Assembly: GCF_900111035.1 (NCBI RefSeq)
Contig: NZ_FOFU01000001.1
Span: 380,558 to 444,557, forward strand
Length of the DNA stretch: 64,000 nt
Reading direction: 5' to 3'
DNA from: Treponema bryantii
Lineage (GTDB): Bacteria; Spirochaetota; Spirochaetia; Treponematales; Treponemataceae
Positions 17,501 to 25,476 of the stretch are shown here, piece after piece. The position numbers were made by a program, and so were the translations under genes. Each line of letters opens with the position of its first letter. Position 1 is the stretch's first letter. Under the pieces are notes generated by a model. That model was not told the origin of the DNA. It was given only the letters and a program-made list of their open reading frames with translations, and did not search any database.

Positions 17501-17541
17501 AATCCCGGTAGATAATCCATCAATCTGCCGGGATTTTTTTT
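17501..17541 (+). terminator. Terminator of the hook operon
   Basis: 12-bp stem (AATCCCGGTAGA, 17501-17512, with TCTGCCGGGATT, 17524-17535; one G-U pair), loop of 11 nt, then eight T. Confidence 0.92.
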
Positions 17542-17562
17542 ACTGAAAAGCATGGGGATTTT

Positions 17563-17632
17563 AAGGGGCTTAGCCCCTTAGGAGAAAGGGTAGCCCGCAA
17601 CAAAGTGCGGGCGTAGGGGAAGACTTTCCCCT
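17563..17632 (+). repeat. Palindromic repeat, family B, copy 1 (intergenic)
   Basis: Three consecutive hairpins: AAGGGGC-TTA-GCCCCTT (17563-17579), GCCCGCA/TGCGGGC (17593-17612) and AGGGGAA/TTCCCCT (17615-17632). The stretch 17583-17632 aligns with 59392-59440 inside the helicase gene at 58174. It sits between the two convergent genes flgE and the ankyrin gene. Confidence 0.8.
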
Positions 17633-17664
17633 CCTATAACCTGGAACCTGACACCTATAACCTA
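17630..17664 (-). repeat. Heptamer tandem repeat after the ankyrin gene
   Basis: On the minus strand, beginning with the TAG stop codon itself: TAGGTTA, TAGGTGT, CAGGTTC, CAGGTTA, then TAGGAGG. It mirrors the array after flgE, so repeat B copy 1 is flanked by inverted heptamer arrays. Confidence 0.75.
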
Positions 17665-18570
17665 TATCTCTTTATGGAAAGGCTTTAAGATTTCTACAAG
17701 TCTTTCTTTTTTGAAAAGTACCGCATAATTATAGGCACTCATACCCATCATATCTTTTACATCAGGATCTGCGCCGTTTTCTGCTAGAAGCTTTACGAGA
17801 GATTCTCTGTTTGCTCCAACTGCAAGAATCAGATTATTCTGGCCTTCCTTGTTGATTGTATTAAGATCAGCACCTTTTGAAATCAGATACTTTGTAATCT
17901 TTTCGTTTCCACGCCATACTGCATCCATTACAGCGGTATAACCGCGGTCTTCTGAAACAGCATTCAGTTCTGCACCAAGATCATAAATCATCTGTACAAA
18001 TTCGAAATTGTCATTGCGGCATGCAATGTTAAGCATTGGAGTTCCAAGGTCATCGCGGGAATTTATACTCATGCCGGCTTCAAGAAATTCATGAACAATT
18101 TCAGGCTTGTTTTTTGCAATATAAGTTCCAAAACAATCAGAAGTATATGGAATTCCTCTATTTAACAGCTTTTTCTTTGCAATTCGCATGTTAGCTTCTT
18201 CAGCAAGATTATTGTATTTCTTAGTTAGAACTTTATACAAATCATCTGCATCTTTTCCGCCAATTCCAATTTCTTTTCCAAAAAGATAATTTTCAAGAAT
18301 AAAATTATTGTTTGTAATTACCGGAATATTTTCAGCTGCAAAAAATCCAAAGACTGCACTCAGTCCTGCACCAACCGAAGGAGATATAGATTTCGGATCT
18401 TTAGTAAAAATAATACATGCAGAAAGATCTCTGAATATTTTTTTATATTTCTTAAGTGATTCATCTGTAATTGGGGCACAGAATACTTTATTTTTCTTAT
18501 TCTGCTCAGAAATAAAAGTATTTATTTTATCAGAGAGAATTTCATCATCAGATATGACCAGCCATTTCAT
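17662..18570 (-). CDS. Ankyrin-repeat protein with an unidentified N-terminal domain
   Basis: Likely a cytoplasmic protein-interaction module. Residues 1 to about 130 form an alpha/beta domain I do not recognise (MKWLVISDDEILSDKINTFI, LSACIIFTKDPKSI, IPVITNNNFILENYLFG); its alternating hydrophobic strands recall nucleotide- or TIR-like folds but no motif is decisive. From about 145 to 300 there are four to five ankyrin repeats (DLGTPMLNIACRNDNFEFVQMI, GYTAVMDAVWRGNEKITKYLISKGADLN, GQNNLILAVGANRESLVKLLAENGADPD). No signal peptide. A TATAAT lies 9 nt before the ATG on the minus strand. The stop codon is the first triplet of a heptamer array. Confidence 0.8.
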   Translation of the reverse strand: MKWLVISDDEILSDKINTFISEQNKKNKVFCAPITDESLKKYKKIFRDLSACIIFTKDPKSISPSVGAGLSAVFGFFAAENIPVITNNNFILENYLFGKEIGIGGKDADDLYKVLTKKYNNLAEEANMRIAKKKLLNRGIPYTSDCFGTYIAKNKPEIVHEFLEAGMSINSRDDLGTPMLNIACRNDNFEFVQMIYDLGAELNAVSEDRGYTAVMDAVWRGNEKITKYLISKGADLNTINKEGQNNLILAVGANRESLVKLLAENGADPDVKDMMGMSAYNYAVLFKKERLVEILKPFHKEI

Positions 18571-18684
18571 AGTTATTTAATTATAAGGTACAAAAACTCA
18601 TAACACAAGAAAAATGATAAATCGAATAATTCTTTTTTTTTCTTTTACAATATGGAATTTATAACTTATAATTATATTATATAC

Positions 18685-19344
18685 ATGAGAGTTTCATCTA
18701 CAAATACAACGGTTCCAGATTTCTCATCTGTTATAGCATGTATTTCAAATCATGTTCCATTTGAATATACTCTGACTAGCCCTGGTGCTGAAAGCAGAGA
18801 GTTTATTAAAAAGATTACAAATGAATATTTAAAACAGATTCATCTGGAAAAATATTACAATTTATTAGGCCTTTGTATGGAAGAGATTATTTCAAATTCA
18901 GTAAAGGCAAATATTAAGAGAGCTTATTTTATTACTCATAATCTGAATATAAATAATCATGATGATTATGAATCTGGAATGAAGCATTTTAAGGAACAGG
19001 GATTAAGTAATATTAGAGATGCTAAATTTGTTGAAGAAATCAATAAACTTGGTTTATATGTAAAGCTTTCTTTTAATGTTGAAAATAATTGTTTATATAT
19101 AACAGCGCGAAACAATTCAGTTATATCTAAAGAAGAAATTTCTAGAATAAATAAGCGACTTTCAATGTCTGAAAATAAGTCATCAGAAGATATTTTTATG
19201 AATTCTATTGATCAAACTGAAGGTGCAGGACTTGGTATAATTATGATTAAGAAGATCCTTAGCCAGATAAGTTCAATAGACGAATGTTTCAGGATAAGAG
19301 CTACAGATACAGAAACAATTACAGAGTTAATGATTTTACCTTAA
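18685..19344 (+). CDS. Stand-alone GHKL (histidine-kinase-type) ATPase domain protein
   Basis: The protein carries an ATP-binding N box (LCMEEIISNSVKANI) and a G box (EGAGLGIIMIKKIL) but no histidine phosphoacceptor domain, so it resembles anti-sigma-factor kinases or ATPase regulators more than a sensor kinase. I choose the ATG at 18685 (MRVSSTNTTVPDFSS); the upstream in-frame ATG at 18652 is directly abutted by a TACAAT and would probably lie outside the message. About 219 aa, soluble, AT-rich. Its target is unknown. The gene at 19372 follows closely. Confidence 0.7.
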   Translation: MRVSSTNTTVPDFSSVIACISNHVPFEYTLTSPGAESREFIKKITNEYLKQIHLEKYYNLLGLCMEEIISNSVKANIKRAYFITHNLNINNHDDYESGMKHFKEQGLSNIRDAKFVEEINKLGLYVKLSFNVENNCLYITARNNSVISKEEISRINKRLSMSENKSSEDIFMNSIDQTEGAGLGIIMIKKILSQISSIDECFRIRATDTETITELMILP

Positions 19345-19371
19345 AAAAATTATATAATTAAAAATATTATT

Positions 19372-20055
19372 ATGAAAAAGTTTATTTTATTATTTATTAC
19401 TCTAAATCTTTTTACAGGTTTATTTTCTTTTGATAGAACAATTTCTCATTCGTATAAGGCTGATTACAGTCTTTTTCCAGAATCAAAATATAAGAAAACA
19501 TATACTGATAAATTAACCGGAAATTATGATATCAGATATTGTGTTCAGACTAATTTAGTTATTCCAAAAAAAGAAGCTAATGGATATACCTGTGAACAGA
19601 TTATTAAGAAACTGGATCAGATGGGTGGACTTGATAAAGAATGCTTTGGTGTTAGTTTTATAGATGAAAAAAGCCGGGAACGAAAGGCATTATTTAAGCA
19701 GGCTGTTTTTAATCAGAATGAAGGGCTTTTATATGTGAAGGATAGGGCTGCAGGTGGACTTAATTTTGATGTGGCAATTGATACTTATAAAAACAACGGA
19801 AATATTTATGCAATAAATGCAATCATAAATAAAAAACCGGATAATATTTTTGTAAGAGGAATAAAAAAACGGGAAGCAGAAATATTTGTTTTTATGCAGG
19901 AAAATGATGAGACTGTCAGTGTTTATGCTCTTGTACAATGTTCCTATTCTCCGCTAGAACATAAAATAATTAAGAACCTTGTTGAAACCTCAGTTACCTT
20001 AAGGGTAGTTGAAATTCAAAACTGGTTTTACAGAATGTTGACAGGAAAAAAATAA
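19372..20055 (+). CDS. Secreted protein of unknown function (227 aa)
   Basis: An N-terminal signal peptide (MKKFILLFITLNLFTGLFS-F) predicts export. The mature part is mixed alpha/beta, with KLTGNYDIRYCVQTNLVIPKK, GLLYVKDRAAGGLNFDVAIDTY and a C-terminal LVETSVTLRVVEIQNWFYRML. I do not recognise a catalytic motif. TATAAT at 19353-19358 lies 13 nt upstream of the ATG and there is no Shine-Dalgarno sequence, so the leader would be very short. It sits between the GHKL protein and a 5'-nucleotidase. Confidence 0.65.
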   Translation: MKKFILLFITLNLFTGLFSFDRTISHSYKADYSLFPESKYKKTYTDKLTGNYDIRYCVQTNLVIPKKEANGYTCEQIIKKLDQMGGLDKECFGVSFIDEKSRERKALFKQAVFNQNEGLLYVKDRAAGGLNFDVAIDTYKNNGNIYAINAIINKKPDNIFVRGIKKREAEIFVFMQENDETVSVYALVQCSYSPLEHKIIKNLVETSVTLRVVEIQNWFYRMLTGKK

Positions 20056-20097
20056 ATAGATGTAGTCTTCTGAATAATAAAAGGTTATAATGAAGAC

Positions 20098-21957
20098 ATG
20101 AGAAATCTATTTATAAGAAGAATAATTAGTTATTTTATTGTGATGAGTTTTAGCCTTTGTCCTTTAATGGCTCAAGAATCAAAGACTGTAGATGTAATGT
20201 TTACTCATGATGTACATTCCTTTCTGGACAGAATTGCGCAGGCAAAAACTTTAATAAACAGACAGAAGGCTTTAAATCCTGAAACACTTCTCCTGGATGC
20301 TGGTGATTTTTCTCAGGGAACTTTATATCAAACTGTTTATGCATCAAAAGCTGCTGAATTAAGAATATTAGGACTTGCAGGCTTTGATGCTACAACAATG
20401 GGAAATCATGAATTTGACTGTATGGACACTGGCGTTGCCGGTATGCTTGATGCGGCACGATTAAGTGGCGAGAGACTCCCAGAGTTTTTGCTTTGTAATG
20501 TTGACTGGTCAAAAGATGATGATTATACAAAAACTGTAAAGCGTGCTTATGATGCTTACGGAGCGAAGGATTATACTGTATTCGAAAAAAATGGAGTTCG
20601 AATTGCAGTGTTTGGTTTATTTGGTGAAAACTCTCTGTTCTGTGCGCCAACTTGTAAACTTACATTCTTTAATCAATATGAGCAGGCTGCAAAGGTTGTT
20701 GCTCAGATTAAACAAAAAGAAAAGCCTGATATGATTGTCTGTATAAGTCATAGTGGTACAGATAAGAAAATCAAAAAAAGTGAAGATGAACAGCTGGCAA
20801 AAAAAGTTCCAGATATCGATCTTATTATAAGCGGACACACTCATACTATTCTTGAGAAACCAATACAGCATGGAAATACTTACATTGTAAGCTGCGGTGA
20901 ATTTGCACAGAACATCGGCTCTCTTTCAATGAAACAAAATAAGAACGGCCGATGGGAAATGGCACGATATGAGATTATTCCAACTGAAGGCGTTGAACCC
21001 GATTCAGTTATAGCTGCTAAATTAGAGTCCTTCAAAAAAGATATAGATGAAGAATATTTGAGTAAGTTTGGTTTTGAAACAAATGAAGTTTTAGGAAAGG
21101 CTTACACTAACTATTCTCATCCGGAAATGGGCCATATCATTTCGGATATGTATAGAAAGGCAGTTGCAGAATATGAAATCACAAATCCAAATGCAGAAAA
21201 AACTGGCTTTGGAAAACATATAGATTTAGCCGTTGTCCCAACTGGTGTTGCCCGAGAGGATCTTGTAAAAGGTAATGTAACTACTAAAGATGTATTTAAT
21301 TCATTCAGTCTTGGAATTGGTCCTGATGAGATTGCCGGCTATCCGCTTGTAAGTGTTTATTTGAGTGGCCGTGAATTCAAGAATGCCTGTGAAATAGATT
21401 TATCAATGGGCTCAACTTTAGGTTTCTCTCTATTAAATCTTTATTTTTCTGGAATCACTTATGAATATAATCCTCATAGACTTGTTCTTGATAAGGTAAC
21501 AAAAGTATATCTTATTAAGGATGATGGAACAAAAGAAGAAGTTCAGGATGATAAATTATATAGAGTAGTTTCTGATATCTACACAGGAAGAATGCTTGGA
21601 AGTGTAAATGATTTAAGTTATGGACTTTTAAGTTTAATTCCTAAAAACGCTGATGGTACAATAGTTGAAAATCTGGAAGATAATATCATAAGAACTTCAA
21701 TTTTTCCCGGTACAACAGAATTTAAGGCCTGGGCAGCAATTGCTACCGGTGTAAAGATGACAGGTGATATTGGCGATTATTCTGGAATTTTAGAAGCTGC
21801 TTATAAAGAAGTTCCGAGCAGAAACATCTTTAAGATTCTCAAAAAGCCAAGTAAGTTTGCAAAAATTGTTTACTGTTTGATTTTTGGACTTATAGTAGTT
21901 ATTGCCGGAATTGTATTACTTTGTATTAAGCGAAAGAAAAGGAATAAGAAGGCTTAA
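20098..21957 (+). CDS. Membrane-anchored 5'-nucleotidase family phosphoesterase
   Basis: Second UshA/CpdB-type enzyme of the window. It has a signal peptide (ISYFIVMSFSLCPLMAQ) and metal-site motifs FTHDVHSF, LDAGDFSQGTL, GNHEFD, CISHSGTD and SGHTHT; the usual first-motif DxHG is DVHS here. The C-terminal nucleotide-binding domain is followed by a membrane helix (IVYCLIFGLIVVIAGIVLLC) and a basic KRKKRNKKA tail, giving an anchor at the C-terminus instead of a lipid. Likely acts on nucleotides or other phosphoesters in the periplasm. TATAAT ends 6 nt before the ATG and no Shine-Dalgarno sequence is present. Confidence 0.85.
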   Translation: MRNLFIRRIISYFIVMSFSLCPLMAQESKTVDVMFTHDVHSFLDRIAQAKTLINRQKALNPETLLLDAGDFSQGTLYQTVYASKAAELRILGLAGFDATTMGNHEFDCMDTGVAGMLDAARLSGERLPEFLLCNVDWSKDDDYTKTVKRAYDAYGAKDYTVFEKNGVRIAVFGLFGENSLFCAPTCKLTFFNQYEQAAKVVAQIKQKEKPDMIVCISHSGTDKKIKKSEDEQLAKKVPDIDLIISGHTHTILEKPIQHGNTYIVSCGEFAQNIGSLSMKQNKNGRWEMARYEIIPTEGVEPDSVIAAKLESFKKDIDEEYLSKFGFETNEVLGKAYTNYSHPEMGHIISDMYRKAVAEYEITNPNAEKTGFGKHIDLAVVPTGVAREDLVKGNVTTKDVFNSFSLGIGPDEIAGYPLVSVYLSGREFKNACEIDLSMGSTLGFSLLNLYFSGITYEYNPHRLVLDKVTKVYLIKDDGTKEEVQDDKLYRVVSDIYTGRMLGSVNDLSYGLLSLIPKNADGTIVENLEDNIIRTSIFPGTTEFKAWAAIATGVKMTGDIGDYSGILEAAYKEVPSRNIFKILKKPSKFAKIVYCLIFGLIVVIAGIVLLCIKRKKRNKKA

Positions 21958-21969
21958 TTTTTCTTATAC

Positions 21970-21998
21970 TTGCGTAATAAACTTAAAATTGCTATATT
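21970..21998 (+). promoter_or_regulatory. Promoter of the transporter gene at 22081
   Basis: TTGCGT (21970-21975), 17-bp spacer, TATATT (21993-21998). The start near 22005 gives a leader of about 76 nt. Confidence 0.6.
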
Positions 21999-22001
21999 AC
22001 T

Positions 22002-22078
22002 CTCGACGTTAGTCCGTGCAGTTTATGATTCCTCATAACACTCCTGCGCGATATAAATTAAAATTCTTATCGAGGTTA
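22002..22078 (+). promoter_or_regulatory. Structured leader upstream of a queuosine-precursor-type transporter (riboswitch candidate)
   Basis: GTGCAG (22016-22021) pairs with CTGCGC (22044-22049) and encloses a perfect hairpin TTATGA-TTCC-TCATAA. CCTC in that hairpin (22031-22034) is complementary to GAGG of the ribosome binding site (22072-22075), and CTCGA at 22002-22006 is complementary to TCGAG at 22070-22074, although the latter may not be fully transcribed. Genes of this family are often controlled by preQ1 riboswitches; I cannot match this leader to a known class. Confidence 0.45.
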
Positions 22079-22080
22079 AC

Positions 22081-22830
22081 ATGAATAAAATCTCTTCCTG
22101 GTTCAAGACTGAACTGGATGACACTAAACTTCTTCTTAGAAGTATTCCTTCCCTTACAGTTTGTTTTTTCGTACTTTCTGTTGTTTGCGCAAATCTGATG
22201 GCAAATAAAGAGCTTATTAGTTATAAGTTTATTGTTTTTGATTGTGGATTTGTTTTCAGTTGGGTTATGTTTCTTTGTATGGATATAATCTGCAAACGCT
22301 GGGGTGCGAAAGCTTCTATTAAGGTATCACTGATTGCATTACTTATAAACCTTGCTGTCTGCGGAGTTTTTGCATTGCTGGCACTCGCTCCTGGAAAGTG
22401 GGGTGAGTTCTATTCTTCAGAAGTGAATGAAATAAGTATAGCTGTAAACTCTGCTTTGAATAATACTTTTGGCGGTGCCTGGTATGTTGTTCTTGGGTCA
22501 GCACTTGCATTTACAGTTTCTTCAATAGTTAATGCATTATTGAATTCTTTGATAGGAAAACATGTATCAGAAAAAGGATTTGGTGCTTTTGCATTGCGTT
22601 CATACATTTCTACAATGCTTGCTCAGTTTGTTGATAATTTCCTTTTTGCAACAGTAGTTTCTAAATTCTTCTTTGGCTGGACCTGGATACAGGTAGTTAT
22701 CTGTTCGATAATTGGTGCAGTCGGTGAACTTTTGTGTGAAATTTTCTTCTCAGGGATCGGCTATCGCGTTGTATGTAAATGGGAACGTGAAAATGTTGGT
22801 TCTGATTATTTAAATAAACAAACTGCATAA
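22081..22830 (+). CDS. VUT/YhhQ-family transporter (probable queuosine-precursor importer)
   Basis: Inner-membrane protein with about six hydrophobic segments. The sequence has the family layout: FVFSWVMFLCMDIICKRWGAKAS after the second helix, LAFTVSSIVNALLNSLI, and YISTMLAQFVDNFLFATVV, the polar-residue-rich helix typical of YhhQ proteins, which import preQ0 or preQ1 for queuosine-modified tRNA. At 249 aa it is slightly long, with an extra loop at 105-125. GAGG before the ATG may be masked by leader structure. The SDR gene starts 11 bp downstream and is probably co-transcribed. Substrate is inferred from the family. Confidence 0.8.
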   Translation: MNKISSWFKTELDDTKLLLRSIPSLTVCFFVLSVVCANLMANKELISYKFIVFDCGFVFSWVMFLCMDIICKRWGAKASIKVSLIALLINLAVCGVFALLALAPGKWGEFYSSEVNEISIAVNSALNNTFGGAWYVVLGSALAFTVSSIVNALLNSLIGKHVSEKGFGAFALRSYISTMLAQFVDNFLFATVVSKFFFGWTWIQVVICSIIGAVGELLCEIFFSGIGYRVVCKWERENVGSDYLNKQTA

Positions 22831-22841
22831 CGGAGTTAGTG

Positions 22842-23534
22842 ATGAAAGTTGTAATTACCGGTACAAGCAGAGGAATTGGAAAAGCAGCGGCTCTGTTATT
22901 TTTACAGAATGGTCATGATGTTTTTGGAATTGATGTTGGGGAATCTACAATTCAAAAAATTGATGATGGCTTTGAACGATACACTCATTATGTTGCCGAT
23001 ATTACAAACAAAGCATCTCTCCCCGAAATATCTGATGTTGAAATCTTAATAAATAACGCAGGAATCCAAACTCCAGTAATTGATGTGGAGAAAGCTTCCT
23101 GCGATATTACAACAAATCTAATTGGAACAATGTATGTAACTGAACAATATGCATTCCAGTCTAAAATAAAATCTGTTCTTTTTAATGCATCTGTATCAGC
23201 CTTACACGGAAACGAATTCCCTGCTTATGCAGCTTCTAAAGCCGGTGTAGTAGGGTATATGAAAAATACAGCAATCCGTCTTGCCAATGAATATAAAGCT
23301 ACATGTAATGCACTTTGCTTTGGTGGAGTAAAAACCGAGTTAAATGAAACTGTAATGAATAACCAGGAATTGTGGCAGAAAATAATGGATGTAACTCCAT
23401 TAAAAAAGTGGCTCTCTGTTGAAGAAGCAGCTCAGTGGATGTATTTTATGACTGTTACAAATACCTTCTGTACCGGCCAGACTATCGACATTTCTGGTGG
23501 CGAAAGAAACTGTGCTGATTTATTTGTCTGGTAA
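22842..23534 (+). CDS. Short-chain dehydrogenase/reductase (SDR)
   Basis: NAD(P)H-dependent oxidoreductase of the classical SDR fold. Visible are the cofactor motif TGTSRGIGK, the structural NNAG (INNAGIQ), the catalytic Ser in FNASVSAL, and Tyr/Lys in YAASKAG. The C-terminal FCTGQTIDISGG is FabG-like. The substrate cannot be told; at 230 aa it could be a 3-oxoacyl reductase homologue or a sugar/alcohol dehydrogenase. The ATG at 22842 is preceded by GGAG at 6 nt; an in-frame GTG sits 3 bp upstream. Co-directional with the transporter gene. Confidence 0.85.
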   Translation: MKVVITGTSRGIGKAAALLFLQNGHDVFGIDVGESTIQKIDDGFERYTHYVADITNKASLPEISDVEILINNAGIQTPVIDVEKASCDITTNLIGTMYVTEQYAFQSKIKSVLFNASVSALHGNEFPAYAASKAGVVGYMKNTAIRLANEYKATCNALCFGGVKTELNETVMNNQELWQKIMDVTPLKKWLSVEEAAQWMYFMTVTNTFCTGQTIDISGGERNCADLFVW

Positions 23535-23587
23535 AATATTTTAAATCAATTAAATTATTTATTTTTTTATTTTAAATAATTGAACAT

Positions 23588-23621
23588 AAAAAAAAGGCTT
23601 CTAACAAGAGTTAGAAGCCTT
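23588..23621 (-). terminator. tRNA-Phe terminator
   Basis: On the minus strand, AAAGGCTTCTAAC pairs with GTTAGAAGCCTTT across a 4-nt loop and is followed by a T-run. The stem begins at the 3' end of the tRNA. Confidence 0.92.
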
Positions 23622-23694
23622 TGCCACAGGTTGGAATCGAACCAACGACATACGGATTTTCAGTCCGGCGCTCTACCAACTGAGCTACTGCGGC
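23622..23694 (-). tRNA. tRNA-Phe (anticodon GAA)
   Basis: A 73-nt cloverleaf: acceptor GCCGCAG/CTGTGGC with one G-U pair, D-arm GCTC/GAGC, anticodon loop CTGAAAA giving GAA, T-arm GTTGG/CCAAC with TTCGATT, discriminator A. The anticodon stem has a C-U mismatch at its outer pair. The 3' CCA is not encoded (AAG follows), so a CCA-adding enzyme is needed; one lies at the right edge of the window. Confidence 0.97.
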
Positions 23695-23712
23695 GTTCAG
23701 TTGATGTATCTT

Positions 23713-23741
23713 AATATATAGAAAATGCTCATTTGTGTCAA
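23713..23741 (-). promoter_or_regulatory. tRNA-Phe promoter
   Basis: Minus strand TTGACA (23736-23741), 17-bp spacer, TATATT (23713-23718), 18 nt before the mature 5' end. Confidence 0.85.
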
Positions 23742-23833
23742 TAGCTGATAAGGCAAATTTTAAAAAAAATTATTAAATGAATTTCAAATTACAGACTTTA
23801 AAAAATGCAAATACTGTGTTAAAATGACACACT

Positions 23834-25000
23834 ATGAAATTAAATAAAAATCTTGTTTTTTTTACTGGCGGTGGTACAGGAGGTCATATTTATCCTGGAC
23901 TTGCTGTTGCAGATGAATTAAAAGCTATTTCGAAATCAAATAATCACAATATATCAATTAACTGGATTGGCTGTTCAAAAGGAATGGATAAAAACATTGT
24001 TGATAAAGCAACTGGTCCTGATGGTAATAAAACTGTTGATAAGTTTTATGGCATTCCTTCTGGAAAACTCAGAAGATATTTTTCTTTAAAGAACTTTTCT
24101 GATTTATTCAGAATTGCAGGTGGATTTTTTGCAGCTTATCATATACTTAGAAAAAACAAACCAGCTGTGCTTTTTTCTAAAGGTGGTTTTGTAAGTGTTC
24201 CACCATGTCTTGCTGCAAGATTGCTTCATATCCCTGTTTATACTCATGAATGCGATTTTACTTTAGGACTTGCAAACAGACTCAATTTTAAGTCTGCTGA
24301 CTGTATGTTCGTTTCCTATGATGAAACAAAAGCAAGACTGTCTGTAGCTGAGCAGAAAAGAGTTGTTGTTACTGGTAATCCAATTCGTCCTGTTTTTTAC
24401 AATACCAATCCCCAAAAAGGTCTCGAATTCCTGGGAATAAAAGAAACATCAAAGCCTGTTCTTCTTGTGCTTGGAGGCAGTTCAGGAGCACGTCAAATAA
24501 ATGAACTGGTATACGATAATATTGATTTTCTAACTGAAAACTTTGTTGTAGTTCATCAGACTGGATTATTAAATTCAGATGACAATCGTTCTGCAGTTCT
24601 TTCTGAAAAATATGGCGATTCATATAAACCATATAATTTTATTTATAAGGAAATGCCGGATGTTGTTTCCTGTGCAGATGTTATTTTAAGCAGGGCAGGG
24701 GCAAACTCAATATGGGAAGCTGCTGTATTACATAAACCGATGGTTCTCGTTCCTCTTTGTGGTAATGGTACAAGAGGTGACCAGGTTGATAATGCAGAAT
24801 TCTTTAAATCTCATGGAGCAGCAGAAGTGCTTCTGGGGCAGCAGGCTGATTCTGAACATCTAAAAGAATCTCTTTCAAAAATGATTGAAAAAGAAAACAG
24901 AATTGTATATTCAGAAGCCTTAAAAAAGCTGACAGAAGGAGAAATCCCTGCAAATAAAATTGCAAAGATTCTTTTTGATAAAATAGGAGAGGAAAAATGA
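23834..25000 (+). CDS. murG: UDP-GlcNAc:lipid I N-acetylglucosaminyltransferase MurG
   Basis: Makes lipid II from lipid I at the inner face of the membrane, the last cytoplasmic step of peptidoglycan synthesis. Motifs: N-terminal glycine-rich TGGGTGGHIYPGLAVADEL, KGGFVSVPPCLAARLLHIPVYTHE, the linker VTGNPIRP, LVLGGSSGARQIN, and the nucleotide-sugar site SRAGANSIWEAAVLHKPMVLVPL. 388 aa, normal length. TAAAAT ends 8 nt before the ATG and no Shine-Dalgarno sequence is visible. It opens a compact run: cvpA overlaps its end by 4 bp, then holB and a two-component pair. Confidence 0.96.
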   Translation: MKLNKNLVFFTGGGTGGHIYPGLAVADELKAISKSNNHNISINWIGCSKGMDKNIVDKATGPDGNKTVDKFYGIPSGKLRRYFSLKNFSDLFRIAGGFFAAYHILRKNKPAVLFSKGGFVSVPPCLAARLLHIPVYTHECDFTLGLANRLNFKSADCMFVSYDETKARLSVAEQKRVVVTGNPIRPVFYNTNPQKGLEFLGIKETSKPVLLVLGGSSGARQINELVYDNIDFLTENFVVVHQTGLLNSDDNRSAVLSEKYGDSYKPYNFIYKEMPDVVSCADVILSRAGANSIWEAAVLHKPMVLVPLCGNGTRGDQVDNAEFFKSHGAAEVLLGQQADSEHLKESLSKMIEKENRIVYSEALKKLTEGEIPANKIAKILFDKIGEEK

Positions 25001-25476
25001 GCTTTACTGTTATTGACTGGATTTTCAGTATAATAATTCTTATATTTGCGATTTCTGGAGTTATTAAAGGTTTTATTGATAATGTCTTTGGAAAAATTGC
25101 TTTTATAGCAGGAATCATATTAGGCTATATATTTTATAAAGATATAGCAACAGGTTTACTTAAGGATATCAAAGTTCAGTTTGCAGCAAATATAATCGCA
25201 TTCCTTTTAGTTTTTGTTGTTACTTTCTTAGTAATTAAGCTTATACAGATGATTATATCTAAGGTATTTCAGTGGAGTATATTAAAAAGCCTCGATCGTA
25301 CTCTGGGATTTATTTTTGGAATGGTTGAAGGGGTTGCAGTTGTTGGACTTATTATATTTTTGTTTAATGCGCAGCCTTTTTTTGATGCAGATAAGATTTT
25401 TGATGGAAGCTTTTATTTTAATATCGTGTCCAGCCTGTTTATGTCTTCTAAAGAGGAGATAGGAACTCATGTTTGA
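24997..25476 (+). CDS. CvpA family membrane protein
   Basis: Four-helix inner-membrane protein of the CvpA (colicin V production) family, whose molecular role is unclear but which is linked to envelope integrity. FTVIDWIFSIIILIFAISGVIKGF at the start, the KLIQMIISKVFQW region and LDRTLGFIFGMVEGVAVVGLI are the family marks. It overlaps murG by ATGA and overlaps holB by 8 bp, so translation of the three is coupled. Confidence 0.85.
   Translation: MSFTVIDWIFSIIILIFAISGVIKGFIDNVFGKIAFIAGIILGYIFYKDIATGLLKDIKVQFAANIIAFLLVFVVTFLVIKLIQMIISKVFQWSILKSLDRTLGFIFGMVEGVAVVGLIIFLFNAQPFFDADKIFDGSFYFNIVSSLFMSSKEEIGTHV

Noticed and set aside
17662-18570. N-terminal TIR domain in the ankyrin protein
   Set aside because: Secondary-structure pattern is compatible, but the catalytic Glu region and other TIR motifs could not be pointed out.
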